A stretch of 64,000 nt of DNA from Microplitis mediator (taxonomy: Eukaryota > Arthropoda > Insecta > Hymenoptera > Braconidae), in the NCBI RefSeq assembly GCF_029852145.1, contig NC_079971.1:23187563-23251562 (forward strand). The letters run 5' to 3'. A program made the position numbers and the translations under genes. Positions within the stretch are counted from its first letter, which is position 1. Every line of letters begins with the position of its first letter. The notes below the pieces were generated by a model, which did no database searches, was not told the origin of the DNA, and saw nothing but the letters and a program-made list of their open reading frames with translations. Below, one piece after another: positions 46,990-57,800 of the stretch.

Positions 46990-49900
46990 ATGTCTTGGAA
47001 ATTTAACTTGTTAATTTTTGGATTATTAGTTTCTACATTCATTAGTCAAATAGTAGAATCTAACGAAAATATTTTCAATAATTGTGCAATTCTTCATTTT
47101 CGGGTAAGAGAAATTAATTGTATTAATAAACAAGAATGAACTTGGAAATTTGGTTCAATCGGGTACTAATTTACCCTGATTAAAAAAGTTCATTGAAAAG
47201 TATTGAAAAATCTGGACATAAAATTAATACTTTTCGATCCCGAAATAATATAAGAATTTCTAAACTTCCGAGGAATTGGAAAAGATTCAAATGAATTGAT
47301 ATTCTTAATCTTTCTGAATACTTTTTAATACCAAAAAAGTTTCGAATTTTACCCTTATTAAACAACTGAATTCGATCGAATTAAACAGAATTAAATTTTT
47401 AATTCTATTTAATTCAGATAAATTCTGTTAATTTGGTACCTAACTTAAAAATTAATTCTGTCTAATTCGGCAGGAAAAGCAGAATTTGTCCAAATTAAAA
47501 CGAATTTAAATAATTCTATTCGGTTTAATTCTGATTAATTCGAAAATAATTATCCAATTTCTGGTTCTGAATCCGAATTAAACTGAATTAAAACGAATTT
47601 GAAATTTTTAAATCGCTTTTATTCTGTTTAATTCAAATTCGAATTTTCAATTCAGTTGAATTCTGTTTTGCAGAATTCGACAGAATATAACAAAATTAAA
47701 ATTTTTAATTCGGTTGAATTCAGTTGTTTAATCAGGGTAGAGTCACGTATGGGATTGAAAAAAATTCAAATGAATTGAAATTTTTGAATCTTTCTGAATC
47801 CTTCTCAAAACCAAAATACCTCCATATTTCGGGTTAAGAGTTGAATTGAAAAAGATTCAAATGAATTGAAATTTTAAATCTTTCTGAATATTTTTCAATA
47901 ACAAAATAATTTCACATTTCGAGTCACGTGTGGGATTGAAAAAGATTCAAATGAATTAACATTTTTGAATCTTTTTGAATCCTTCTCAACACCAAAATAG
48001 TCCGATATTTCGAATCAAGTGTAGGATTGAAAAGAGTCCAAATGAATTGAAATTTTTGAATATTTCTGAATCCTTCTCAATACCAAAATAATTCCATATT
48101 GGAAGGTATTGAAATGATGAAAGATTGAATTCTTTTCAATACTTTTGAATTCCATTTTAAGAATTAGAAAGTATTCAAATGATCGAAATTTCAATTCCAT
48201 TCAATACTTTCCAAAACCTCCGTGGGATTGAAAAGAATTGAAATAATTTTCAATCCTTTACAATAAACTTTTTTAATCAGGGTATTTTTTCCTCTTAATA
48301 CAACAAAAAAATTTTTATGTAACAGTGCAATCAAAATGTTCCGCGTCCATGCTGTGATGAAAATAATATCTGCCATGAACAAGCAGATGGTATATTTAAA
48401 TGCGTATCGAACGGTATTTCAATAAAATTTATCAATTAAACTACTATTTGATTGTTTCGTATACTAAAATTAGTAAATAAATTTTATTAGTGACAGTTGG
48501 ATTGGGAATATTCTGTTCTACCCATAGAAATTGCGACGCAGTATTGCATGCCAAGTGTTCAGAACGTAAAATGTGTGTTTGTCAATCGAGATACATTCAA
48601 AAAAATGATAAATGTGTACCGTTATTAGGAGAATATTGTTGGTTTGACGAACAATGTGCTACTCATAATTCTGTCTGCATTGACAATATATGTAAATGCA
48701 GATCTGATTATTCCCGTCTGTTTGATCGATGCTTGCCAAGTAAATATATTATTGCTTACAAGTCAATTAAAAGAGATTACCTGTCGTTTTTTAACTGAAC
48801 CATGTCTTTTTTAGACGTTTTAGGTAAAAGCTGTTCAGATAATGAATTTTGTGAACAAATCAAATTTTCACAATGTTCGGAAAATAAAACATGTAGTTGT
48901 ACACCAAATACTATTAAAGTTAATTCAAATTTATGTGTCCCTATTTTAAACGGATTCTGTTGGCATGACAATGAATGTTTTCCTGATAATTCTATCTGTA
49001 TTGACAATAAATGTCAATGTATTACTGGTTTTACCTCTGAGTCAAATGACAAATGCGCACCAAGTTAATAACCGAGATAAACTAAATATAATTAATTATA
49101 ATTCTCTAATTTTAATATTAATTTTTTTTCGGAACAGCCGTTCCTTTGTGGCAGCAATGTAATACAAGTCAACAATGTAATGATCTGACAAATCATTCAA
49201 TGTGCTCCTCTACCATAAAACTGTGTGTGTGTCAGGATAATTATTATTCACTAGGCAATAGATGTATACCGTTATTAAATGGCTCTTGTTCGGACACTGA
49301 CATATGCACAATCCATAATTCTGAATGCATTGATGGTAAATGTCAATGTAAGCCAAAATTTTTGTTTAATGATTTGGAATGCAAGCCAAGTAAGTAACGT
49401 GTTTAATAATTTATGATTTTATTGTATAGACAAAAATTATCGGTAGCCTCCACCCATTTCTTTTCAGTAGCCGCTACCAATTAATATTCAGTAGCTGCTA
49501 CCGATTGACGTCGGTAGCAGCTGCTGATTAATTTTCAGTAGCTACTACCAATTTCTTTTTAGTAGCTGCTAGCGATTATTTTTTTCCGTGTATATTATTG
49601 TGTATTAAACTGATTTTTTTATAGCTCTTTTAAATGAACGTTGCGTTACGGATCAAGATTGTACCCTATTAAAATACTCTAAATGTTCAGCTGAAAACGA
49701 ATGTATTTGTGATAACAATTATATTAAATTGAATGAAACATCATGTGGATCACTTCTTGAGGGACTTTGTTCAACAGATGAACAGTGCACAGTTGCTAAC
49801 TCCACTTGTACTGATAATAAGTGTCAATGTAGATCTAATTTCTTACCTAAAGCCAATAACTCTCAATGTGAAGAGTTACTTAATCAATATTGTCTTACTA

Positions 49901-51531
49901 GTGAACATTGTAAATCTGAAAATTCTATTTGCATTGATACTAAATGTCGATGTAATCATATTTTTATTTTATAAAATGATCTTATTAATTTTATTTTTTG
50001 ATAAAAATTTATTTTAAAAGATTTAGGAATGGACTGTCTATTGTACAGTGATTGCATAGGTATTTTGCATGCAAATTGTTCGAAATTAAACGTGTGTAGT
50101 TGCCAAGAAAATTATTATGATTATGAATCAGTTTGCGTACCATTACTTGAAGGATATTGCGATAATAGTACAGAATGTTTTGTCAGTAACTCCATTTGTA
50201 TTAAACATAGGTGTCAATGCAAGCTTGATTTCAAATCGTTTGATAATGATGAATGTCAACCATGTAAGTATAGTTACGTTTATTTTATATACAATTAACC
50301 CCCCGGGAAAAAATAATTGTAATCTACGTAGATCTAAAATTTGGGATAGATCTCAAAAGATCTCGAATAATTCTGGCAGATCGTCAATGATTTTAGATCT
50401 ATGGTAATCTCGGCAGATTTTCGATTTCACAATAATATCAATGGAGATCTGCGCAGATCGACAAGTTATAAATATCAATTTTTCTCATTAAGGCTACGGA
50501 AGGTCGCCGGAGATCGACGAATTCTAGAAACTAAGAGATCTCCGTAGATTAGATTTGTTTTTTGATAGTGGGGGTAAAAACCGACAGCGACCTGCTGTCT
50601 GGGAGAACTTTAAACTACTTTATTTTCAGTACATTTACAGCAACCCTGTAACTATGATGAGGATTGTGAAAATATAGAGTTTGGAAGATGTTCAAAGGAT
50701 AAAAAATGTGTTTGTGAATCAAATTATGTAGCTTTTGGTAGTAATAAATGTTTGGGTCTCATAGGAGAATTCTGTCGAAATGATGAGAATTGTTTTTCTC
50801 ATAAATCTGTTGTATGTATCGATAATAAATGTCAATGCCCTGATAATTATTTACCTCTTCGATCTAGAGATCAGTGTAAACCAGGTAAAGAATAAACTTA
50901 ACTCTCCGAATTATAATTCTTATGAAAATTATTTATTTATTTATTTTTTTCACAAATAAAGTTTCCTTGGGCAGATCGTGTCGAAGAGATATAGATTGCA
51001 GTTCAGTTATTAACACTCAGTGTTCTGAAAATAAAATATGTGTTTGTAAAAATAATACTTTTGCGTTGAACGAATATACTTGCGTACCTTTTTTGAACGA
51101 AAGCTGCTCATTAAATCATGATTGCAGCGTTAATTCATCATTGTGTATTGATAATAAATGTCAATGCCAACCTCATTATTCATTTGTATCGAATCGCCAG
51201 TGTTTTGAAAGTCAGTATTAATAATTTAACTTCTAATTTACCTATTCGACTTTTACACATATATATTTTTATTACAGCTGACTTATTGTACACTTGCGAA
51301 ACGGATTTTGATTGCGGAGATCCTTGGCACTCAAAATGTTTAAGAAATAAAAAATGTGGTTGTAATTTAAACAATATTTTGATAGACAAATCAACATGCT
51401 TACCACTTTTACGCGGATATTGTTGGACTAATAAGCAATGCGTGGTTCAAAACTCTGCTTGTATTGATTTCCACTGTCAATGCAAATTTAATTTTGTTTC
51501 TGTATCCAATAATTTATGTGTACCTATATAG
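46990..51531 (+). CDS. Cluster gene A: secreted multi-EB cysteine-rich protein
   Basis: Hand-built model, 10 exons: 46990-47103, 48326-48413, 48491-48739, 48815-49063, 49138-49389, 49625-49951, 50021-50263, 50630-50884, 50962-51210, 51278-51531; 759 aa and a TAG stop. Exon 1 encodes a signal peptide (hydrophobic core LLIFGLLVSTFI). Exons 1-2 form a six-cysteine module (C-x6-C-x7-CC-x5-C-x9-C). Exons 3-10 each encode two EB/EGF-like half modules, e.g. C-x5-C-x7-C-x5-C-x-C-x10-C then C-x5-C-x6-C-x4-C-x-C-x10-C, linked by PLLGEYC. CIDNxCxC recurs in most second halves. Introns 2-9 are phase 1. Exon 8 has no internal ATG and is found only from homology. Exon 6 is atypical. No transmembrane segment, so secreted. 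Similarity is to EB-module proteins; function unknown. Confidence 0.8.
47172..48284. mobile_element. CCCTGATTAAAAAAGTT element in intron 1 of gene A
   Basis: Inverted ends TACCCTGATTAAAAAAGTT and AACTTTTTTAATCAGGGTA bracket 1.1 kb. Much of the interior is a diverged ~90-bp tandem repeat around AAAGATTCAAATGAATTGAA and TCTTTCTGAATCCTTCTCAA (47750-48240). It fills nearly the whole intron. Confidence 0.75.
47351..47738. mobile_element. Nested element with ACCCTKATTAAACAACTGAA ends
   Basis: ACCCTTATTAAACAACTGAA at the left pairs with TTCAGTTGTTTAATCAGGGT at the right. The interior is a dense run of AATTC/GAATT words. It lies inside the 47172-48284 element and shares its CCCTGATTAAA terminus, so related elements are nested. 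Confidence 0.7.
49432..49586. mobile_element. MITE rich in GTAGCTGCTACC, intron 5 of gene A
   Basis: Starts AAAATTATCGGTAGCCTCC and ends TAGTAGCTGCTAGCGATTAT, inverted ends. Between them TAGC(C/T)GCTACC words repeat about six times with TTTTCAGTAG spacers. A truncated relative starts at 63926. Confidence 0.65.
49625..49951 (+). CDS. Gene A exon 6: oversized, third half-module truncated
   Basis: Unlike all other module exons (243-273 nt) this one has 327 nt and three half modules. The usual donor after the second half (CCA A|GT) is missing. Reading continues into a further second-type half ending KCRC and, without splicing, reaches a TAA at 49972. The best donor that keeps phase is T|GTAATC at 49952. 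Joining this to 50021 (acceptor AAAAG) keeps the frame; joining to the stronger acceptor at 50026 would create a TGA. Exon 6 skipping (exon 5 to 7) is in frame with either acceptor. Included as part of gene A but could mark an alternative end. Confidence 0.5.
50299..50574. mobile_element. AGATCT-rich foldback MITE, intron 7 of gene A
   Basis: CCCCCCGGGAAAAAATAATT at the left and TTTTTTGATAGTGGGGG at the right are imperfect inverted ends, with ATCTACGTAGATCT-type words just inside both. The interior is studded with AGATC palindromes. Confidence 0.65.
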
Positions 51532-51551
51532 TTTATCAACTATGTACATTA

Positions 51552-52370
51552 GGGTGACCCAAAAAAACCAACCTATCGAATTTACGTCTTGAAAAGGACC
51601 TATGTATCAAGAAAAAAATTTTCCCATTGGGCAAAATTTTTAGCTCAATTTTAAAAGGTGTCGGTAGCCATTTAAAATTTCCCATTTAAATAACATGCAA
51701 AAAAATTGTTTTTTGATTAAAAGCATTATAACTTTTGAACCGTGTGAAATAAAAATTCGGCTCTAGAATATTCTTGTATGGCATTAAATTTCTTAAAAGA
51801 AAGTCCTGGGAGTCGAATTTGTAAACTTGATATTTCGTATACTAACAGGCTATCAAAGTCTAGAGTAAACAGAATCATACAAATTTAAGGCTTTATTATT
51901 AAAAATATCAATACTACGAGAAAATTTGTTCTACATGTAGTGCAATTAAATCACCAACAATATCCACGTTGTAACAAATAATATTTTATTATCGATCACA
52001 ATAAAAGAAAAGTATTTGGAAAATCCAAATAAAGCCTTAAGTTTGTATGATTCTGTTTACTCTAGACTTTGATAGCCTGTTAGTATACGAAATATCAAGT
52101 TTATAAATTCGACTCCCAGGACTTTCTTTTAAGAAATTTAATGCCCTACAAGAATATTCTAGAGCCGAATTTTTATCTCACACGGTTCAAAAGTTATAAT
52201 ATTTTTAATCAAAAAAATTTTTTTTGCATGTTATTTAAATGGGAAATTTTAAATGGCTACCGACCTTTTAAAATTGAGCTAAAAATTTCGCCCAATGGGA
52301 AAATTTTTTTCTTGATATATAGGTCCTTTTTAAGACATAAATTCGATAGGTTGGTTTTTTTGGCTCACCC
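51552..52370. mobile_element. 819-bp foldback element, GGGTGACCC ends
   Basis: Lies 20 bp after the gene A stop. GGGTGACCCAAAAAAACC at the left, after TA, pairs with GGTTTTTTTGGCTCACCC before TA. The arms are ~345 bp each and nearly complementary, with a short (~130 bp) loop. The frame 52141-52383 is within the arm. A polyadenylation-like AATAAATAAA occurs just beyond, at about 52415. Confidence 0.85.
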
Positions 52371-52508
52371 TAATTTACAATAATCATAAATTTCAATTGT
52401 TTTGCTCAATTATTGAATAAATAAATTTCTATATATTGCAAGAAAAATTTAATTTTGTATTTTTTATTTAAAGTCAACTTTAAAAATATTTACAAACGTT
52501 TTCTCGGG

Positions 52509-52649
52509 TGCACAGAAAAAAACGATACCTTCGCTTAAAAATTATTTTCTTGGCTCAATAACTTTTTTTTTTGCAATCCAGAGGGAAAGCCACAATTTTC
52601 TTTGTTCCAGAAACTTTTTTTCAGCCAAGATATTCTTTTTTTCTATGTG
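52509..52649. mobile_element. CACAGAAAAAAA-ended MITE
   Basis: TGCACAGAAAAAAACGATA and AAGATATTCTTTTTTTCTAT are inverted ends of the family with CTTGGCTCA words also at 27873 and 53886. Confidence 0.6.
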
Positions 52650-52945
52650 TGTATCGTCAGCTAAACCATCAATGCAACATTAAAAATTTATGATTAATGC
52701 AAATGCAGTCTTCTATTCGAGTCTAATATTAATAATTGAAGTTTTTCAATATTTATAAATTTAAATCCATATTTATTAGTGATTTTCATTCCTATTTCAT
52801 AAATAAAACTTGTAATGTCGTAAATTATTTAATGATATCGTTTTCAAGTGATAGATCTTGAATTATAATTTTTCTCATTTTTAACGAGAATTGACCTCTG
52901 GTCGATCAGCAATACAGACCTAGATGACCCGAAAGAATATAAGTA

Positions 52946-53252
52946 TACACAGTAAAAAATAATGTGTATTTGTGTCGAAAACGGTTTGTGTTAAAAATCG
53001 TAGTGTGTTAAACTAACACAAAGTTTGTGTCACTTTTTTTTTAACATAAAAAATGTGTTATACACTCTTTATTAACACATTTTGTGTGTTACTCTGGAAT
53101 ACTTTGCGCCCTCTTGTGGCGATATTTCAACATTATCTTTGTGTTAAAAAGGGGTTACACAAAGTTTGTGTCGAAATTTCAACACAAATTTTGTGTCAAC
53201 CGTTTTTAACACACAAACTGTGTTGATTTTACACAATATTTTTTACTGTGTA
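52946..53252. mobile_element. TACACAGTAAAAAATA MITE with TGTGTTA words
   Basis: TACACAGTAAAAAATAATGT at the left pairs with ACAATATTTTTTACTGTGTA at the right. The interior has mirrored TTTGTGTTA/TAACACAAA words and no ORF. Confidence 0.8.
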
Positions 53253-54541
53253 CACTGTAAAAAATCACCGGGGTAAGTCCAAGCGGTGCAGGTGTTAAAA
53301 TTGGCGGTGTTAAATTTCAACACCGAAAGCGGTGTGAGAATAACGCCGCCGCCGGTGTAAATATTCTAGACCGGTGTTAAAATAACGCCGCCGCTGGTGT
53401 AAATATTCTAGACCGGTGTTAAAAAAAAATTTCCGGTGTTAAAATAACACCACTGCCGGTGTATATATTCTAGACCGGTGTTAAAATAACGCCGCCGCTG
53501 GTGTAGATATTCTTTACCGGTGTTAAAATATTTTACTTTGTGAATATTTGTACTTACTCGATCACTATACTTGTTAAAAAATAATATTCTTTACTACACT
53601 GTAAAAAATCACCGGGGTAAGTCCAAGCGGTGTAGGTGTTAAAATTATCGGTGTTAAATTTACCCCCAAAAGCGGTGTTAAAATAACACCGCCACCGGTG
53701 TAAATATTCTAGTCCGGTGTTAAAATAACGCCGCCGCCGGTGTAAATATTCTAGACCGGTGTTAAAATATTTTACTTTGTGAATATTTTTAATTACTCGA
53801 TCACTATACTTGTTAATAAATAATATTTTTTATTGTTTTTCATAAAGAACTGACATTTTTTGTGTTTTATAATCTTTAAAATTAATACACAGAAAAAAAG
53901 AATTTCTTGGCGCAAGAAATATTTTGTATTATGAATTGAAGACAAAAATTTTTCTTGGCTCAAGAATTTTTTTCTCGCCTAAAAAATTTTTTTCTTGTTC
54001 CAAGAAAATTTTATCTTACCCCAAGAAAAGTTTTGTTTTCACTTTATAATACAAAAAATTTCTTGGCTCAAGTAAAAATTTTTTGCGCCAAGAAATCCTT
54101 TTTTTCTGTGTACTCCATGCGGACGCAATTTACCCCGCTTTTACACCGGCATTACTCCACTTTTACACCTGTTACCCCGCTTTTACACTGATTTTACTCC
54201 GCTTTTACTCCAGTTACCCCGCTTTAACACCGGTATTTTTAACACCGGTGTATTACTCCTCCTACACCGGTGTAATTTCATTTTTACACCGGGCAAAGTT
54301 AAAACGCATTAATTTTTAACACCGCTCTTTTTACAGTGTAATTTTCATAAAGAACTAACATTTTTTGTGGTTTATAATCGTTAAAGTTAATACTTCAAGC
54401 GGACGCAGTTACCCCGCTTTTACCCCGATTTAACACCGGTGAATTACTCCTCCTACACCGGTGTAATTTTATTTTAACACCGGGCGGAGTTAAAATGAGT
54501 CCATTTTTAACACCGCTCTTTTTACAGTGTACTTATAAGCA
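53251..54541. mobile_element. Nested ACACTGTAAAAAATCACCGG elements
   Basis: Left ends TACACTGTAAAAAATCACCG occur at 53251 and 53595; right ends, with CACCGCTCTTTTTACAGTGTA, occur at 54340 and 54541. The order left-left-right-right indicates one copy (53595-54340) inside another. The outer left part has a ~45-50-bp minisatellite of TCTAGACCGGTGTTAAAATA-type units (about 53330-53530). Confidence 0.75.
53886..54112. mobile_element. TACACAGAAAAAAAG MITE inserted in the previous element
   Basis: Ends TACACAGAAAAAAAGAATTT and GAAATCCTTTTTTTCTGTGTA are inverted repeats; TTCTTGGCGCAAGAAAT and its inverse lie just inside. It sits within the inner ACACTGTAAAAAATCACCGG copy, making a three-level nest. 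Confidence 0.8.
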
Positions 54542-54829
54542 AAAAAACGTTTTATAAAAAATCTTTTAATTTATCAAAAATGTAGACAATTTTTAAAAGT
54601 TATTGAAAAAGATTTATTTCGTAGTGCCATATCGTGATATTGGACTATTATCATCCAACACATTCTTAATGTAAAGGCCGTTGATATTAATAAATCCGAA
54701 ATAACAAATTTAATCAATTTTTTTAATTTTAATTACTAATGGCATTATTATAGACTCAAGCTATCGCCTTCGATGAAACCTGGGGTTTTTTTTTCATGTA
54801 TTTTTAAAAAAAATACCGACACAAAAAAA

Positions 54830-57800
54830 ATGGCCAGCGGAATTCTCTATATTATTTTAATATTTTTCAATCCTATTTTAGGACTAAATAATTATTATTT
54901 TAATCAGTGTGTCCCTTCTAAAAATCCAGTAAATATTTTTTTTTTAATTATAAAGTAATATATACTTTTTAAAATTAATAATTGTTTTTTTTTTTTACCG
55001 ATTGTAAACAGTGTAATCATTCTATTGTTTCAAATCCATGTTGTGATCGAAATGACATATGTACTCTGAAAAGCCTTTCGAATTCATATACGTGTATGAA
55101 AAAAGGTAGACATTATATAAATTTATATATTCAAATTTTATTTCGAACTAAAAATATAAATTCACAAATTTTAGTTTTTTACGTATATATTAGACTGGAT
55201 AAAAAAAAAAAACTATTTTTTTTTCTTCATTATATCGAAAATATTGTTGGAAATGACAAAAAAAATATACTGGGAAAGTTTGAGCTCTTAATATTAATAT
55301 TAACAACTGCCGCATCGCAATTTTCTATTTCCCGTTTAAATAACATGGGAAAATTTATTTTTTAGGCTTTGGAATTTTGTAGCTCACGGTGGGACCAATA
55401 TTTTTTAATGTTCAAGATTTATTCTTGTGGGAAATTTGACGCTCTACAAAAAAGGTCTCTTATAAATTTTCGATATTTTTATTTCTTCAAAAGTTATTCA
55501 AAGTTAAAGTTAGATTGACAATAAATTTTTACGTTTTTAAATTTTTTGACGCAACCATCAACTTTATGGGAAAATTTTATAGGACATTTTTTGTAGAGCA
55601 TTTTATTTCCTACAACTTATTTCTGAGAAAATTTTTGATATTTCTCACAAGTCGTAAGTTATTTGCAATTAACTGGAAATTTTCTTAAATAATCTAAATT
55701 TTGTTGCTTAAAATTAATTATATTAAATTTTCAGTTAATTGCGAATAACTTACGACTTATGAGAAATATCGAAAATTTTCTCAGAAATAAGTTGTAGGAA
55801 ATAAAATGCTCTACAAAAAATGTCCTCTAAAATTTTCGGATAAAGTTGATGGTTACGTCAAAAAATTAAAAAAATGTGAAAATTTATTGTCAATCTAACT
55901 TTAACTTCGAATTACTTTCAAAGAAATAAAAATATCGAAAAATTATAAGAGACCTTTTTTGTAGAGCGTCAAATTTCCCATAAGAACATGTCTTGAACAT
56001 TCAAAAGTATTGGTCCCACCGTGAGCTACAAAATTCCAAAGCCTAAAAAATAAATTTTCCCATGTTATTTAAACGGGAAATAGAAAATTGCGATGCGGCA
56101 GTTGTTAATATTAATATTAAGAGCTCAAACTTTCACAGTATATTTTTTTCGTCATTTCCAACAATATTTTCGATATAATGAAGAAAAAAAATAGTTGTTT
56201 TGTTATACAGTCTTGTATATATATTAGGGTGGGCCGAAAATCCGCTTTTTTTAAATTTTCATTATTAATACCAAAAATATTTTTCTTTGTACAAAAAAAA
56301 AATTTTTCGGAAAACAAAAAAAATTTTAGGTCGATATCTTAGGCTCACCAAATCCCGCTAAAGTTAGAAGTTGTTTAAAATTTTTTTTCCAACACATCTG
56401 GATCGGAAATTTAATTTTCTACAAAAAAGGTCCTACAGTAAAATTACGTGAAGTTGATAGTTACTGAGATAATTGCAATTTTGTTCTAGAAAATATAATT
56501 TTTCAAGATATTATCACTTTTTCAGGGTAAAATATGAATTTTATCATATAAATTTCACGGAAAATCAAATTTCTTACAAAATTGGTCTTCTGGTAAAAAC
56601 TTAAAATTTACAGTTATATAGAAACTGGCAGTTTTATGTTTAGATAGTAGCATTTTTCGTTATTTGGTGATCTTCACCAAGAATTGCTATTATCTTTGTA
56701 ACTATCAACATTGAATAAATTTTTATTAGGTCTGTTTTGTAGAAAATTGAATTTCCTACGAAATTTTTATGATAAAATTTATTTTTTACCCTGAAAAAGT
56801 AATAATATCTTGAAAAATTTCATTTTTTAGAGCAAAATTGCAATTGTCTGAGTAACTATCCACTTTACGTAATTTTATTATAGGACCTTTTTTGTAGAGA
56901 ATTAAATTTCCGATTAAAATGTGTTGGAAAAAAAATTTTAAACAAATTCTAACTTTAGCGGGATTTGGCGAGCCTAAGAAATCGACCTAAAATTTTTTTT
57001 GATTTCCGAAAAATTTTTTTTTTGTACACGGAAAAATATTTTTGGTATTAATAATGAAAATAAAAAAAAACGGATTTTCGGCCCACCCTAATATATATAC
57101 ATATTTTTTTCAAATTAGTACAATTAGGAATGTTTTGTAAACGTAATGAAGATTGTGATGAAATTCGCCATGCAAAATGTTCAACGAATGAAACATGTGT
57201 CTGTCGTTCAAATAATATCCAATTAAACGAGACAATTTGTTCACCATTATTAGGCGAATTTTGTTGGCGTAGTGAATTATGTGCAACTACAAATTCTTTA
57301 TGCATTGATAATGAGTGTCAATGCAAATCTAATTATGTAAGAAAGTCTAATCAATGCAAAAAAAGTAAAAAAATTATTTAAAAATTATATTTTCTAATGA
57401 ATTGGTATGTTTTCTTTAATGATCATTCTAAATAATCTAGTGATTTTGGGATCGCACTGTGAAAGTGATGATGTTTGCAGCGAAGCTAAATTTGCAAAAT
57501 GTTCTGACAATATCTGTAAATGCTCATCTAATTATACACAAATTGATTCGAGATTATGTAGACCACTTTTGGGTGGATTTTGTGAGACAAGTGATGATTG
57601 TGTACCTTTTAATGCTTTTTGTATTCATAATATATGTAAATGTGGACCGTACTTTGTGGCAACATCAAATAGTAAATGCTTACCAGGTGATATGTGTTTT
57701 AATATGTAGGAGAAGGCGGGTAAATCGGGACTGCTACGGAAATAATTAATTTTTATGAATTTGAATATCGTGAATTTTTTTTTTTGTTACTTCCATTTGA

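Noticed and set aside
49733..51389. Alternative-frame ORFs over cluster exons (e.g. 49733-50017, 50117-50407, 51180-51389)
   Set aside because: Frame-shifted or antisense shadows lacking the cysteine pattern.
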